Source: Bacteroidota bacterium
Lineage (GTDB): Bacteria; Bacteroidota; Ignavibacteria; Kryptoniales; JAKASW01
Reading direction: 5' to 3'
NCBI GenBank assembly: GCA_023381615.1
Contig: JAMCQL010000077.1
Location: 1 to 64,000 of the forward strand
Length of the DNA stretch: 64,000 nt
The notes under the pieces were generated by a model that did not search any database, had not been told where the DNA came from, and worked only from the letters and a program-made list of their open reading frames with translations. Each line of letters begins with the position of its first letter. Position 1 is the first letter of the stretch. This document shows, in pieces, positions 7,881-15,615 of the stretch. Made by a program: the position numbers and the translations under genes.

Positions 7881-8729
7881 CTACGATTCCCTTGCCGCAA
7901 GAACTTCTTTCAACGTGTAGACGAACGCCGGGACTGCAATGATGATCATGAACAGCCCAATCAACACATAACCTGCATCCACGGGGAGATTACGATCCAG
8001 GCCGAGAAGCGTCACGACCCCAAAGACTCCAAAGAGCAGTCCACCGAAGAATAGCGTTCTTCCACCTGTCTGTGCCCCAATTCGCTTGATCTCCTGCTCA
8101 CTTAATAAGTGGGTCCACCGCATGGACGCGCCAAACAAGTATCCGATAACCACAAGCATGATCATGGTTCCGAGCCCAAAGACAAGTCCCGGCATGAAAC
8201 CTAACCATGGGCTTCGCATGGCAGGCGCAGCAACTGTGTTGACAAAAAGAGAGAACCCGCCGAAGCCGAAACCGGCAATGAAGCCGTGAATAATTGTCCA
8301 CCGGGCAGGCGGAGGCGCTGACGTTGGCACTATGGATTCATTATGGTGTTTTGAGAGAACCGCAATCGAGGTTCCCATTTCCCGTGCTTCTTCGTGATGA
8401 TGACCCAATAGATGGAGATGAGGGTAACGGTTATGGCGCAGGACAATCGCGCCTGCGGCTGACATCGCAAGACCGACTGTGATGTAGACAATTCCATTGA
8501 TGGTAGGCGATAGAAGGAACGGAGCCAGTGCCAGGTAGGCAACTTCCGAAAGGAGCATGCGTTGAACGGTGAAGGCAGCAGAGAAGAAAAGACCCGCTTT
8601 CATTCCTTCCCGTCCGCTTGCGCCGCCGATAGCGTAGCTGAATGTGATCGGCCAGGTGTGCTCATCGGGCAGAACACCGTGCAACAATCCAAACAAGAAC
8701 GAGTATATTACCGCTGTCAACGGAGTCAT
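7881..8729 (-). CDS. NicO/HupE-like metal-transport membrane protein
   Basis: A 282-residue integral membrane protein. The ATG at 8729 is preferred over an upstream TTG because GGAGG precedes it by 8 nt. Seven or so hydrophobic helices are visible. Helix 1 carries 'FGLLHGVLPDEHTWPI', an H-x4-D-E-H signature that recalls the HX4DH metal site of nickel/cobalt transporters. A His-rich loop ('HLHLLGHHHEE' and 'KHHNES') lies near residues 100-125, and helix 'IIHGFIAGFGFGGFSLF' carries another histidine. Nickel or cobalt transport is likely but not proven. It follows the DsrE gene by ~65 bp on the same strand. Confidence 0.75.
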   Translation of the reverse strand: MTPLTAVIYSFLFGLLHGVLPDEHTWPITFSYAIGGASGREGMKAGLFFSAAFTVQRMLLSEVAYLALAPFLLSPTINGIVYITVGLAMSAAGAIVLRHNRYPHLHLLGHHHEEAREMGTSIAVLSKHHNESIVPTSAPPPARWTIIHGFIAGFGFGGFSLFVNTVAAPAMRSPWLGFMPGLVFGLGTMIMLVVIGYLFGASMRWTHLLSEQEIKRIGAQTGGRTLFFGGLLFGVFGVVTLLGLDRNLPVDAGYVLIGLFMIIIAVPAFVYTLKEVLAARES

Positions 8730-8794
8730 ATTATTTTCCTCCAAATCTTGAAACGTTAATTTCCAGACACATATAAAGTTTTCTTTCTTTTATC

Positions 8795-9145
8795 CTATGG
8801 CCGGATGTATGCCCATCCTTGTGCTTGTTTTTTCACCAGTTCACTCACGCCGGCAGGAACGATCTCTACCGCCTCCAACAATGCATCCTTTGTGAGACCT
8901 AATTGCCGCAGTGAGTTAGCACAGGCAACAAAGCGAACTCCTTTAGCCACAAGCCCCTTGATCTGTGCTCCGTGCAGATTAGGGACTTTGAGAAACGCTG
9001 TTACGCCTTCCGAATTGGATACTAATTCAATATCCACGTTGTCTTCACCCAAGTCCGCGATGAGGTTCTCTATGTTATTTAGCGCGAGGTCGGCGCGACC
9101 TTTTGCGCCCTCGTCAAGATGAAAAACCACTTTATACTTTTCCAT
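8795..9145 (-). CDS. DsrE/DsrF-family sulfur-relay-like protein
   Basis: A 116-residue soluble protein with the DsrE-like alternating fold: 'YKVVFHLDEGAKGRADLALNN' style start, central 'VDIELVSNSEGVTAFLK' and 'GVRFVACANSLRQLGLTKD' carrying Cys in the position of the family's conserved active-site cysteine (VACANSL). DsrE-family proteins carry persulfide sulfur or act as peroxiredoxin-like partners. The start ATG at 9145 has GGAG a few bases upstream. It lies between the CMD gene and the metal transporter, all on the minus strand. Confidence 0.85.
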   Translation of the reverse strand: MEKYKVVFHLDEGAKGRADLALNNIENLIADLGEDNVDIELVSNSEGVTAFLKVPNLHGAQIKGLVAKGVRFVACANSLRQLGLTKDALLEAVEIVPAGVSELVKKQAQGWAYIRP

Positions 9146-9331
9146 TTCTATTCTCCTTCGAATTAATAGTTAATGAACATCACCTCGACCGGACGCTTCA
9201 CTCTCGTCACTTCCAATGCAGCGGCAGTGATAAGATATTCGTGCACCACTCAGGTTTAGTTCATTTTGACTTGGTCATGAAACGCTTTACCAACGAACAT
9301 GCTAAACCATGTGATTGTGCAATCGGAATCA

Positions 9332-9751
9332 TTATACTTCCGAATGTGCTTCGTCCTCTTTAGGTTTTGATGCTTGGACAATGAGGCCGGATTCATCAAG
9401 CGCCTCATACACTAAGTCTACCGCGATGCTGAATGCAGGCATCCCGCCGACTATGGCTGCAGTCTCACAAACACCATAGAGATCGCTCGGAGTGGCGCCC
9501 GCCCGCAATGCTCCGCGTACGTGTAACTTGGCGGGTTCCACCTCGCCGATTGCAATCAACATCGCGAAATGAACCAACTGCTGGATTTTTGCACCCAATG
9601 GATTTTTGTGTATTAATATTTCGCGCATGTGTTCTACTGCTTCGACAGATTCCTCTTGCCCGGTCAATTCTGCAAGGGTAATGCGTCTCTTGATATTCTC
9701 CGGTACAAAACCGAGGAGAGTCCGATAGCGTTCCAGTAATTTTGTATCCAT
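9332..9751 (-). CDS. Carboxymuconolactone decarboxylase (CMD)-family protein
   Basis: A 139-residue all-helical protein of the CMD/AhpD superfamily, with 'KIQQLVHFAMLIAIGE' and 'LHVRGALRAGATPSDLYGVCETAAIVGGMPAF' showing the usual helix-turn pattern and the conserved His (in 'LHVRGAL'). The CxxC pair of AhpD-type alkylhydroperoxidases is absent, so it resembles the decarboxylase-like or unknown branch. Its ATG shares an A with the stop codon of the DinB gene (TAATG), which indicates translational coupling. Confidence 0.8.
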   Translation of the reverse strand: MDTKLLERYRTLLGFVPENIKRRITLAELTGQEESVEAVEHMREILIHKNPLGAKIQQLVHFAMLIAIGEVEPAKLHVRGALRAGATPSDLYGVCETAAIVGGMPAFSIAVDLVYEALDESGLIVQASKPKEDEAHSEV

Positions 9752-10278
9752 TAGCCAATCACCTTTTCAGTTTCCGACCATTCCATATACTCCGGCGCTA
9801 TAAAGTTTAACTGCCGCATCAGTAAATCGAGCTGGCCGAGATGATAGGCATGATGACCAAACATAGCCCAGAGAATTCCCATACCCGTGTAGCGCCTTCC
9901 AGCGAATGAAAATTCTTTTTCGAGATCGCCGACTGCTAAATCTGACAGGGCTTGTTTGTTCTGCTCGTGCGCACTCCGATAAGACTCTATCAGCTCCTTC
10001 CCGTCCCTTACTTTCTCGAGGAGTGCAGAGTTACCGGGAGTGGGAATGACCGAACCATCAGGCATCGAACCTACAGCCTTTATCCAATGCTGCTCGGCTA
10101 AGATGAAATGCCTGACAAGTGCGCCAATAGTAATCTTGTTCACGCGTGTGCCCAGGAAGAGCGCATCCGAATCGTGGGGAATGGCATTCCACTGTTCTTC
10201 CTTCAGCATGTTCAGGTAATCCACGGTGTGGATAGACTGTTGGACAAAGAGCGACTTGAAACGTTCAAATTCCGTCAT
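9751..10278 (-). CDS. DinB-family metalloenzyme-like protein
   Basis: A 175-residue four-helix-bundle protein of the DinB/YfiT superfamily. Likely metal ligands are His57 ('ALVRHFILAEQHW') and His143/His147 ('FGHHAYHLGQL'), matching the family's three-histidine site. Members include thiol-dependent transferases using bacillithiol or mycothiol. The start has GAGGAGG upstream. It is the first gene of a coupled DinB-CMD pair and may extend to the DsrE gene and metal transporter downstream. The reaction is unknown. Confidence 0.85.
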   Translation of the reverse strand: MTEFERFKSLFVQQSIHTVDYLNMLKEEQWNAIPHDSDALFLGTRVNKITIGALVRHFILAEQHWIKAVGSMPDGSVIPTPGNSALLEKVRDGKELIESYRSAHEQNKQALSDLAVGDLEKEFSFAGRRYTGMGILWAMFGHHAYHLGQLDLLMRQLNFIAPEYMEWSETEKVIG

Positions 10279-10635
10279 GATGTAACCTCCTCATTATTAA
10301 TTCGTTAATCGCGAATTCTAAAGTTCTCCCACCTGTTAACACGTCAAAAGGAAGTTAACAAAAATTGAGACAAATATTGCAATGAGCGAAGCGATATAAA
10401 CTTAACCTTGGCAGCAAATATTTCATCCATAAAGAGGCATCGTGAGCGTCAACGTTCGCCTGTATCCGAATTTCAGAGTCGGCGATTTCCGGGCACTCTA
10501 CAAGAACCGATAATGAAAAAGGTTTAGGCGGATTGGCATACAGACGGGGACCTCTTCTCTCCGCTTGTCATTTTCGAAATGGATTTGGGAGGTATTCAGC
10601 TTTTCGAGAGTTGGTTAATTGCGTTGCCGGCCGAT
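10279..10635. other. Intergenic stretch with second gene-tail remnant
   Basis: Holds the short frame 'VNVRLYPNFRVGDFRALYKNR' region (10443-10514) that matches 7699-7755. Nothing else recognised. Confidence 0.5.
10470..10530 (+). repeat. Diverged repeat / gene-tail remnant, copy 2
   Basis: Begins CCGAATTTCA and contains CTCTACAAGAAC, collinear with 7710-7770 over about 61 bp. The encoded peptide 'YPNFRVGDFRALYKNR' differs from copy 1 in only a few residues. Confidence 0.5.
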
Positions 10636-11049
10636 TCAAGTGCTTTGAATCAAATAAATCACGAGGAAAATTCCGATCGCGATGACAGAGATGGTAAGTA
10701 GTATGTCAAGCGCAAATGACGTTTGATATGTATCTTCGTCTATTTGCCTCTCAACCTTCTTGAACCTGATAAATGCAAGTGCGCCCATCAGCGCACCGAG
10801 ACCGACAAGAAAAATTCCGAAGACCGACGAATATCCATGAGGAGAAGGAACATTTGTCTCCGGCACTCCGGATTTGCCCAGGAAGTATGAAATCTTTTTT
10901 ATAAACAAGGCAAACTTTTCAACAACAAAACCGAATGCCATTATCCCGATGCTTGTCCTGATCCACGCAAGAAAAGTTCTTTCGTTCGCCATGTGAATGC
11001 GGCGATTACTAACTTTCGCGGATGCCTGTTCTTCGTTTATCTCCGGCAT
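10636..11049 (-). CDS. DUF202-family membrane protein
   Basis: A 137-residue protein with the DUF202 opening: 'HMANERTFLAWIRTSIGIMAFGFVVEKF' corresponds to the family's conserved ERTFLAW-RT motif followed by helix 1. Two more helices follow ('GIFLVGLGALMGALAFIRF' and 'ILLTISVIAIGIFLVIYLI'). Proteins of this family are three-helix inner-membrane proteins of unknown function, related to YidH. It sits alone between two minus-strand genes. Confidence 0.85.
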   Translation of the reverse strand: MPEINEEQASAKVSNRRIHMANERTFLAWIRTSIGIMAFGFVVEKFALFIKKISYFLGKSGVPETNVPSPHGYSSVFGIFLVGLGALMGALAFIRFKKVERQIDEDTYQTSFALDILLTISVIAIGIFLVIYLIQST

Positions 11050-11166
11050 ACAGCAAATCCTCTTCTGTTTTTACTTTGTTGAAAATAGAATTTACAGATA
11101 TTGAATTGATAAGCAAGGAACTGGGAACTGATGAAGAAACAAATATGCGATCAGATGTGTGTGAGT

Positions 11167-12126
11167 TTATGCCATCTCGAGCACGCGCCCAAAGATCACA
11201 TCGAAGGTGAAGTTTTTTGCGCTAACGCGGGACTCGATAAAATCCGCAACTTTCTGAAGGCGGGCGGGTATTGACATAATTTTCTCCTGAGCCTTTCTTC
11301 CGATCTCGTTGAGCTGTGTCAACACGCCGATGTTCCACGAACCTATAAGCTGCTCAACGATCTTCTGGTAGTCTCTCGGTCCGTAAATTCCCGAGCGCCG
11401 GACGACGTCAGCATATTCGTTGAAGTTTGCCATCGAGATACCAGGCATGTCTATGCTCGGCATTACACCTGCCGCACATTCAAGAGCGACGTTGGGATCG
11501 CGCGCAATTATTTCCCTGAACACATTCAGATAAAACGCGTAGTGGCGAGATTCATCTTGCGCGATCTTCTGGCTGATCGCAAAGAGAAGCGGTTCCTGTT
11601 CTGCCACGAGTTTACCGGTGTTGAGGTGAGACATGGATGTCGCTTTCTCCTGGCAGCTTGTGTAAACGAATATCTTGTAAGGATCACCGCTCCAGCCGGG
11701 ATGAAACCCAGAGCGGATGTAATCGAACTGGAGTTTTTCAAGCGCTGAGAAATTGAGGAGACGTGAATCGCGGATGTAGTCACGCAATATGTTTCCGTGC
11801 CGGTCTTCTTCTGCGGTCCAGAGCCCGTTCCACTCTTTCCACTGTGCGCCGTTGCCAAGGTTATGTGCGATGAGCCGGTGGAAATGAGGCAGGCCTTCTT
11901 CAGTGAGAATGTTCAAAGTCAGTGCGACGCGCGCGTTGTCGGAGACGCCCTCCGCACGCTTGCGGAGTTCTGCAAGTTCTTTTTCGTTTTGTGTCCCTTG
12001 GTCGGCGGGAAGAAATTCTGAAGGGAACCAGAGTTCGCGTTTTGATTCGTGGTGTGCAATCAGGTCACGCACCGGACCTTCGAGGTCGCGTAAGACCTCG
12101 TACTTTGACTCCAACTCTTTTTGCAT
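11167..12126 (-). CDS. Acyl-[acyl-carrier-protein] desaturase
   Basis: A 319-residue soluble di-iron enzyme of the plant/mycobacterial stearoyl-ACP desaturase family. Iron-ligand motifs are 'LTEEGLPHFH' (Glu76/77), 'AEEDRHG' (Glu106/107, His110; the family EENRHG), 'CQEKATSMSH' (Glu160 region) and 'DESRHYAFY' (Glu192, His195). It would introduce a double bond into acyl-ACP using O2 and reduced ferredoxin, so the organism should meet oxygen, in line with the adjacent catalase. No partner ferredoxin gene is nearby. Length is normal for bacterial members. Confidence 0.9.
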   Translation of the reverse strand: MQKELESKYEVLRDLEGPVRDLIAHHESKRELWFPSEFLPADQGTQNEKELAELRKRAEGVSDNARVALTLNILTEEGLPHFHRLIAHNLGNGAQWKEWNGLWTAEEDRHGNILRDYIRDSRLLNFSALEKLQFDYIRSGFHPGWSGDPYKIFVYTSCQEKATSMSHLNTGKLVAEQEPLLFAISQKIAQDESRHYAFYLNVFREIIARDPNVALECAAGVMPSIDMPGISMANFNEYADVVRRSGIYGPRDYQKIVEQLIGSWNIGVLTQLNEIGRKAQEKIMSIPARLQKVADFIESRVSAKNFTFDVIFGRVLEMA

Positions 12127-12549
12127 CTCTACTCTCTGTTTGAATTGTGGGAAATCTTAGCCGTTTACGCGGTTGGCGCAGCCTAGGGGGCTCTGGTAGG
12201 CTCATATTAAGAAATATTGAGACAGCGAACAAGGCTCGACGTGATCGGTTTGTTCTTTCCAAACGGGTATCATGTTGAGCTGCGGACGACCCTAAACACC
12301 GGAAACGCGCGGAGCGAAAAGGCTGTCGAAGCTCAATGGATTTGATGCACGTTTTTTGTTTCCGGGCTCCGTTGGAAATCGTGGATGTTAAAAGAAGGTT
12401 AGTCATGAAAATTCTCATGCTGAATATGCTGACAGCATCAGAAGAAAAACAGGTGGTGAGCCCCGAACACTCAGCCTGAAGGTTCAGGGCTCACCGGTTT
12501 CCGAAAACGAAGAGAGATCAGACAGGGGTAATTCCACCATGAGTCTCCA
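12127..12549. other. Intergenic stretch with terminator
   Basis: About 420 bp with no convincing gene; open frames here are short, unlike known proteins and low in coding character. It carries the catalase terminator hairpin and presumably the promoter of the desaturase gene. Confidence 0.6.
12444..12495 (-). terminator. Rho-independent terminator of the catalase gene
   Basis: Arms GGTGAGCCCCGAAC (12455-12468) and GTTCAGGGCTCACC (12482-12495) pair at 13 of 14 positions. Read on the minus strand, the hairpin is followed by a T-rich tract (complement of 12444-12449) and lies ~55 bp after the catalase stop. Confidence 0.8.
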
Positions 12550-14043
12550 TCAATGTTTCGCTTGTGACATTATCTCTTCGATGTTCACCCCGAGTCCTTC
12601 TGCGACCCCCATTCCGAGTCTCTCGTCGGCACGGAAAAAGTGACAGAGCTGCCGGTTGATTATCTCGTCTTTCTTCGGTCCCGCGATTCCTTTCATCGAC
12701 CCGACGATGTTACCGACCGTATTCTTCTTGTCCTGCTCGTTCATGAGACGGAACAGGTCTCCAGGCTGTGTGTAGTGGTCGTCTTCGCCTTCCGCATTGC
12801 GATCGTACCAGTCCGCGAAGGCGGATTCGAGCTGCATCCCGGGCTCTTTGTATGAGCTGTCGGTGTAGATATCGTCGAAGCTGTTCGGCCAATAGTTCGG
12901 ATTCCTTCCGCCGTTACCATCTACTCGCATGTAACCGTCTCTCTGGTAATTCGAAACCATGTATGGACACTTGTTCACAGGGATTTGCTCGTAGTTGGCT
13001 CCAAGCCTGTAACGATGCGCATCGGGGTAAGACAACAGGCGTCCCTGCAGCATCTTGTCGGGGGAATATCCGATCCCGTCGACAACGTGTGCGGGTGCGA
13101 ACGCAGATTGCTCCACTTCGGCAAAGTAATTGGCCGGGACTTCATTTAGCTCCATGACCCCTACATCCACAAGCGGGTAGTCCTTGTGCGGCCAAATCTT
13201 CGTGAGGTCGAATGGGTTCCACCGGAAGCTCTTTGCCTGCGCATCCGACATGGTCTGGACCTTGAGCGCCCACTTCGGGTAGTTGCCGTGGTCGATTGCT
13301 TCCACCAGGTCCCGCTGAGCCCAATCGGGATCCTTGCCTTTCATTTCTGCCGCTTCGGAGTCGGTGAAGTTTCTTATGCCTTGCAGCGTCTTGAAATGGA
13401 ATTTCACCCAGCACCGCTCATTATCCTTGTTGATGAACGAGAATGTGTGGCTGCCGTAACCGTTCATGTTTCGGTAGCTGTACGGCGTCCCGCGGTCGCT
13501 CATCAGGATCATAACCTGGTGGAGACTCTCAGGATTCAGGCTCCAGAAGTCCCACATCATGGTCGGGCTTTTGCAGTTCGTTCTCGGGTCGCGCTTCTGT
13601 GTGTGGATGAAATCGTCGAATTTCTTCGCGTCCTTGATGAAGAAGACCGGCGTGTTGTTTCCGACGAGGTCCCAGTTGCCGTCTTCCGTGTAAAACTTCA
13701 CAGCGAACCCGCGAGGATCGCGCTCCGTGTCTGCACTCCCCTTCTCTCCACCGACCGTGCTGAAACGCACGAACACGCGGGTTTGCTTTCCGACTTTGTT
13801 GAATATTTTAGCGCGCGTGTACTTACTGATCTCGTTTGTTACTGTGAATGTGCCGTAAGCCCCGGAGCCTTTGGCATGGACAACTCTCTCCGGGATTCTC
13901 TCGCGATTGAAGTGTGCCATCTTCTCGTGCAGGATGTAATCCTGGATCAAAGCGGGGCCTCTCGGACCTACCGTCATCGTGTTCTCATTCTCCACGTAAG
14001 GTCGTCCCGAGGCCGTAGTCAACTTTCGCTCTTTCTCGCTCAT
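12550..14043 (-). CDS. katA: Monofunctional heme catalase, clade 3-like
   Basis: A 497-residue small-subunit catalase, the normal length for this type. Catalytic His56 lies in 'RIPERVVHAKGSGAYG', the distal asparagine is Asn129 or Asn130 in 'LVGNNTPVFF', and the heme-ligand Tyr339 lies in 'RLLSYPDAHRYRLG'. It breaks down H2O2 to water and O2 in the cytoplasm. A PerR-box-like palindrome lies ~23-37 bp upstream of the start, so induction by peroxide is likely. A strong terminator follows. No frameshift or missing key residue seen. Confidence 0.95.
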   Translation of the reverse strand: MSEKERKLTTASGRPYVENENTMTVGPRGPALIQDYILHEKMAHFNRERIPERVVHAKGSGAYGTFTVTNEISKYTRAKIFNKVGKQTRVFVRFSTVGGEKGSADTERDPRGFAVKFYTEDGNWDLVGNNTPVFFIKDAKKFDDFIHTQKRDPRTNCKSPTMMWDFWSLNPESLHQVMILMSDRGTPYSYRNMNGYGSHTFSFINKDNERCWVKFHFKTLQGIRNFTDSEAAEMKGKDPDWAQRDLVEAIDHGNYPKWALKVQTMSDAQAKSFRWNPFDLTKIWPHKDYPLVDVGVMELNEVPANYFAEVEQSAFAPAHVVDGIGYSPDKMLQGRLLSYPDAHRYRLGANYEQIPVNKCPYMVSNYQRDGYMRVDGNGGRNPNYWPNSFDDIYTDSSYKEPGMQLESAFADWYDRNAEGEDDHYTQPGDLFRLMNEQDKKNTVGNIVGSMKGIAGPKKDEIINRQLCHFFRADERLGMGVAEGLGVNIEEIMSQAKH

Positions 14044-14065
14044 TGCATTTGCCTTTCATTTTTAG

Positions 14066-14080
14066 TTATAATAATAGTAA
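14066..14080 (-). promoter_or_regulatory. PerR-box-like operator upstream of catalase
   Basis: TTATAATAATAGTAA matches the PerR consensus TTATAATNATTATAA at 12 of the 14 defined positions and lies 23-37 bp before the catalase ATG, where it would overlap the promoter or 5' leader. No perR gene is visible in the window. Confidence 0.6.
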
Positions 14081-14186
14081 TCATTCCTAATATAAACTCA
14101 TAGAAAATCAATGTCAATAAGAATCTGAAGGCTTCGGGGATATCCCGATTCATTTACTACAACTAAAGAGATCAAAACGAGAGGTC

Positions 14187-14555
14187 ATGGTTTTTCATAT
14201 GCAGAAAATCAACATTGCGCAGAAGTTCGGACTCTTCAGCGGCTATTGGAGTCCCAAAATAGTCGGTGAAATAAACGACCCCTATGTCAAGCTTGTGAAA
14301 CTCAAAGGCGAGTTCGTCTGGCATTCACACGAGAAGGAAGACGAGCTGTTTCTCGTCGTGAAGGGAAAGCTTGTCATCAAACTGAGAGACGGGGATATAG
14401 AATTGAACGAGGGCGACTTCTTCGTCGTCCCGAAAGGCGTGGAGCACATGCCCGTAGCCGATGAAGAAGCGCACGTCCTCCTTCTCGAGCCGAAGACGAC
14501 ACTCAATACTGGCAACTTGAGGAACGAGAGGACGGTGGAGGCGGAATGGATATGA
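14187..14555 (+). CDS. Cupin-domain protein
   Basis: A 122-residue single-domain cupin. The two cupin motifs are visible: 'GEFVWHSHEKEDELFLVVKG' with the metal ligands H-x-H-x(3-4)-E, then 'GDFFVVPKGVEHMPVADEE' with the second histidine. This arrangement usually binds Fe, Mn or Zn. An alternative ATG at 14199 gives a shorter N-terminus; GAGAGG at 14179-14184 sits between the ideal spacing for the two. It is divergent from catalase, sharing the intergenic region that holds the PerR-like box, so it may answer to the same signal. The specific function is unknown. Confidence 0.85.
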   Translation: MVFHMQKINIAQKFGLFSGYWSPKIVGEINDPYVKLVKLKGEFVWHSHEKEDELFLVVKGKLVIKLRDGDIELNEGDFFVVPKGVEHMPVADEEAHVLLLEPKTTLNTGNLRNERTVEAEWI

Positions 14556-14649
14556 TGGCCACCGCTAAGCATGTTGCCTTGTTTTGATTTTACGGTAAGG
14601 CTCGTCTATATTCACATAGGTTGCATTACAAAATTATCCGGACAATCCA

Positions 14650-15612
14650 ATGCGAGTGAATTCAGACAAGCCTGATATTTGGAAATTAGATATCGACAAA
14701 TCTGTTGACTTCTATAACAAGTGGTTCATGCGATTCGCGCCAAAGGCCTACCGATCCAGCAGGCTGGATGCAACAAAGCAAGTCGAATCCACACTCAAGC
14801 TCACGAATAATCTCACAGATATCGGCCCGGAAGTCCTTAACAGCAACCCAGGCATCCTTCCCATTTTAAGGATGGCAACAGCACCTCCCATTGCGCGCGA
14901 CCGACTGATAGGATTGGGAAATATTTCTCCCAACCTCGTTAGGACTATGGAGAAGAACAATAGCGTGCCACCGCATATGAAACCGCGGGTGGTCGAATCG
15001 GAACTGGCAAAGATTGGGAAAACGATCAGAGTATTAGCGGACGAAGACATCTTCACCTGGCTCGACTCAAAGAAACAACCGACAAAGGAACAAATCCATC
15101 GTGCGGCAACGATAGTTGCGGATCGTCTCTGCGGTGCCGTCGCCGATCCAATTATTAGGAATGCCCAGGAGAAAAGGCAGCTCGCTTCAATCAAAGCTTG
15201 GCTTGAGAAGCGCGGTTACAAACATTTTGATACGAAGCGTGATCGTGAGATACACAAGGTCCCGCCGGCCACCTTCGCAATTCGATTCAATGTGCCCATT
15301 AAACAACCCGGCAACGGCAGGCAAGTCAATATTCCCATTGATGTGATCATAATGCCGAAAAACGCTAAAGCCGGGATGCTTCCAGTCATGATAGAAGCAA
15401 AGTCTGCGGGTGACTTCACAAACACAAATAAGCGCAGAAAAGAAGAGGCAACAAAGATTAATCAGCTCCGCTCGACTTACGGAGAAGAAGTCAAATTTAT
15501 TCTCTTTCTCTGCGGATACTTCGACAGCGGCTATCTTGGTTATGAAGTGGCTGAAGGAATCGACTGGGTGTGGGAACACCGGATCGACGATCTTGAGAGG
15601 TTGGGACTTTAA
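14650..15612 (+). CDS. Type II restriction endonuclease, XamI family
   Basis: A 320-residue protein that I recognise as RE_XamI type from its start ('MRVNSDKPDIWKLDIDKSVD', 'WFMRFAPKAYR') and length. A PD-(D/E)XK-like catalytic core is readable near the C-terminus: Asp231 in 'IPIDVIIMP', then Glu249 and Lys251 in 'LPVMIEAKSAGDFTNT'. XamI cuts GTCGAC like SalI; the same specificity here is inferred from family only. The methyltransferase starts 3 bp after the stop codon, so the two form an operon with the nuclease first. No controller protein is visible. Confidence 0.85.
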   Translation: MRVNSDKPDIWKLDIDKSVDFYNKWFMRFAPKAYRSSRLDATKQVESTLKLTNNLTDIGPEVLNSNPGILPILRMATAPPIARDRLIGLGNISPNLVRTMEKNNSVPPHMKPRVVESELAKIGKTIRVLADEDIFTWLDSKKQPTKEQIHRAATIVADRLCGAVADPIIRNAQEKRQLASIKAWLEKRGYKHFDTKRDREIHKVPPATFAIRFNVPIKQPGNGRQVNIPIDVIIMPKNAKAGMLPVMIEAKSAGDFTNTNKRRKEEATKINQLRSTYGEEVKFILFLCGYFDSGYLGYEVAEGIDWVWEHRIDDLERLGL

Positions 15613-15615
15613 GAG

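Noticed and set aside
12065-12418. 117-codon minus-strand frame upstream of the desaturase
   Set aside because: Overlaps the desaturase start and reads as random Arg-rich sequence with no start signal.
13186-14103. 305-codon plus-strand frame opposite catalase
   Set aside because: Antisense shadow of katA; long only because of codon bias.
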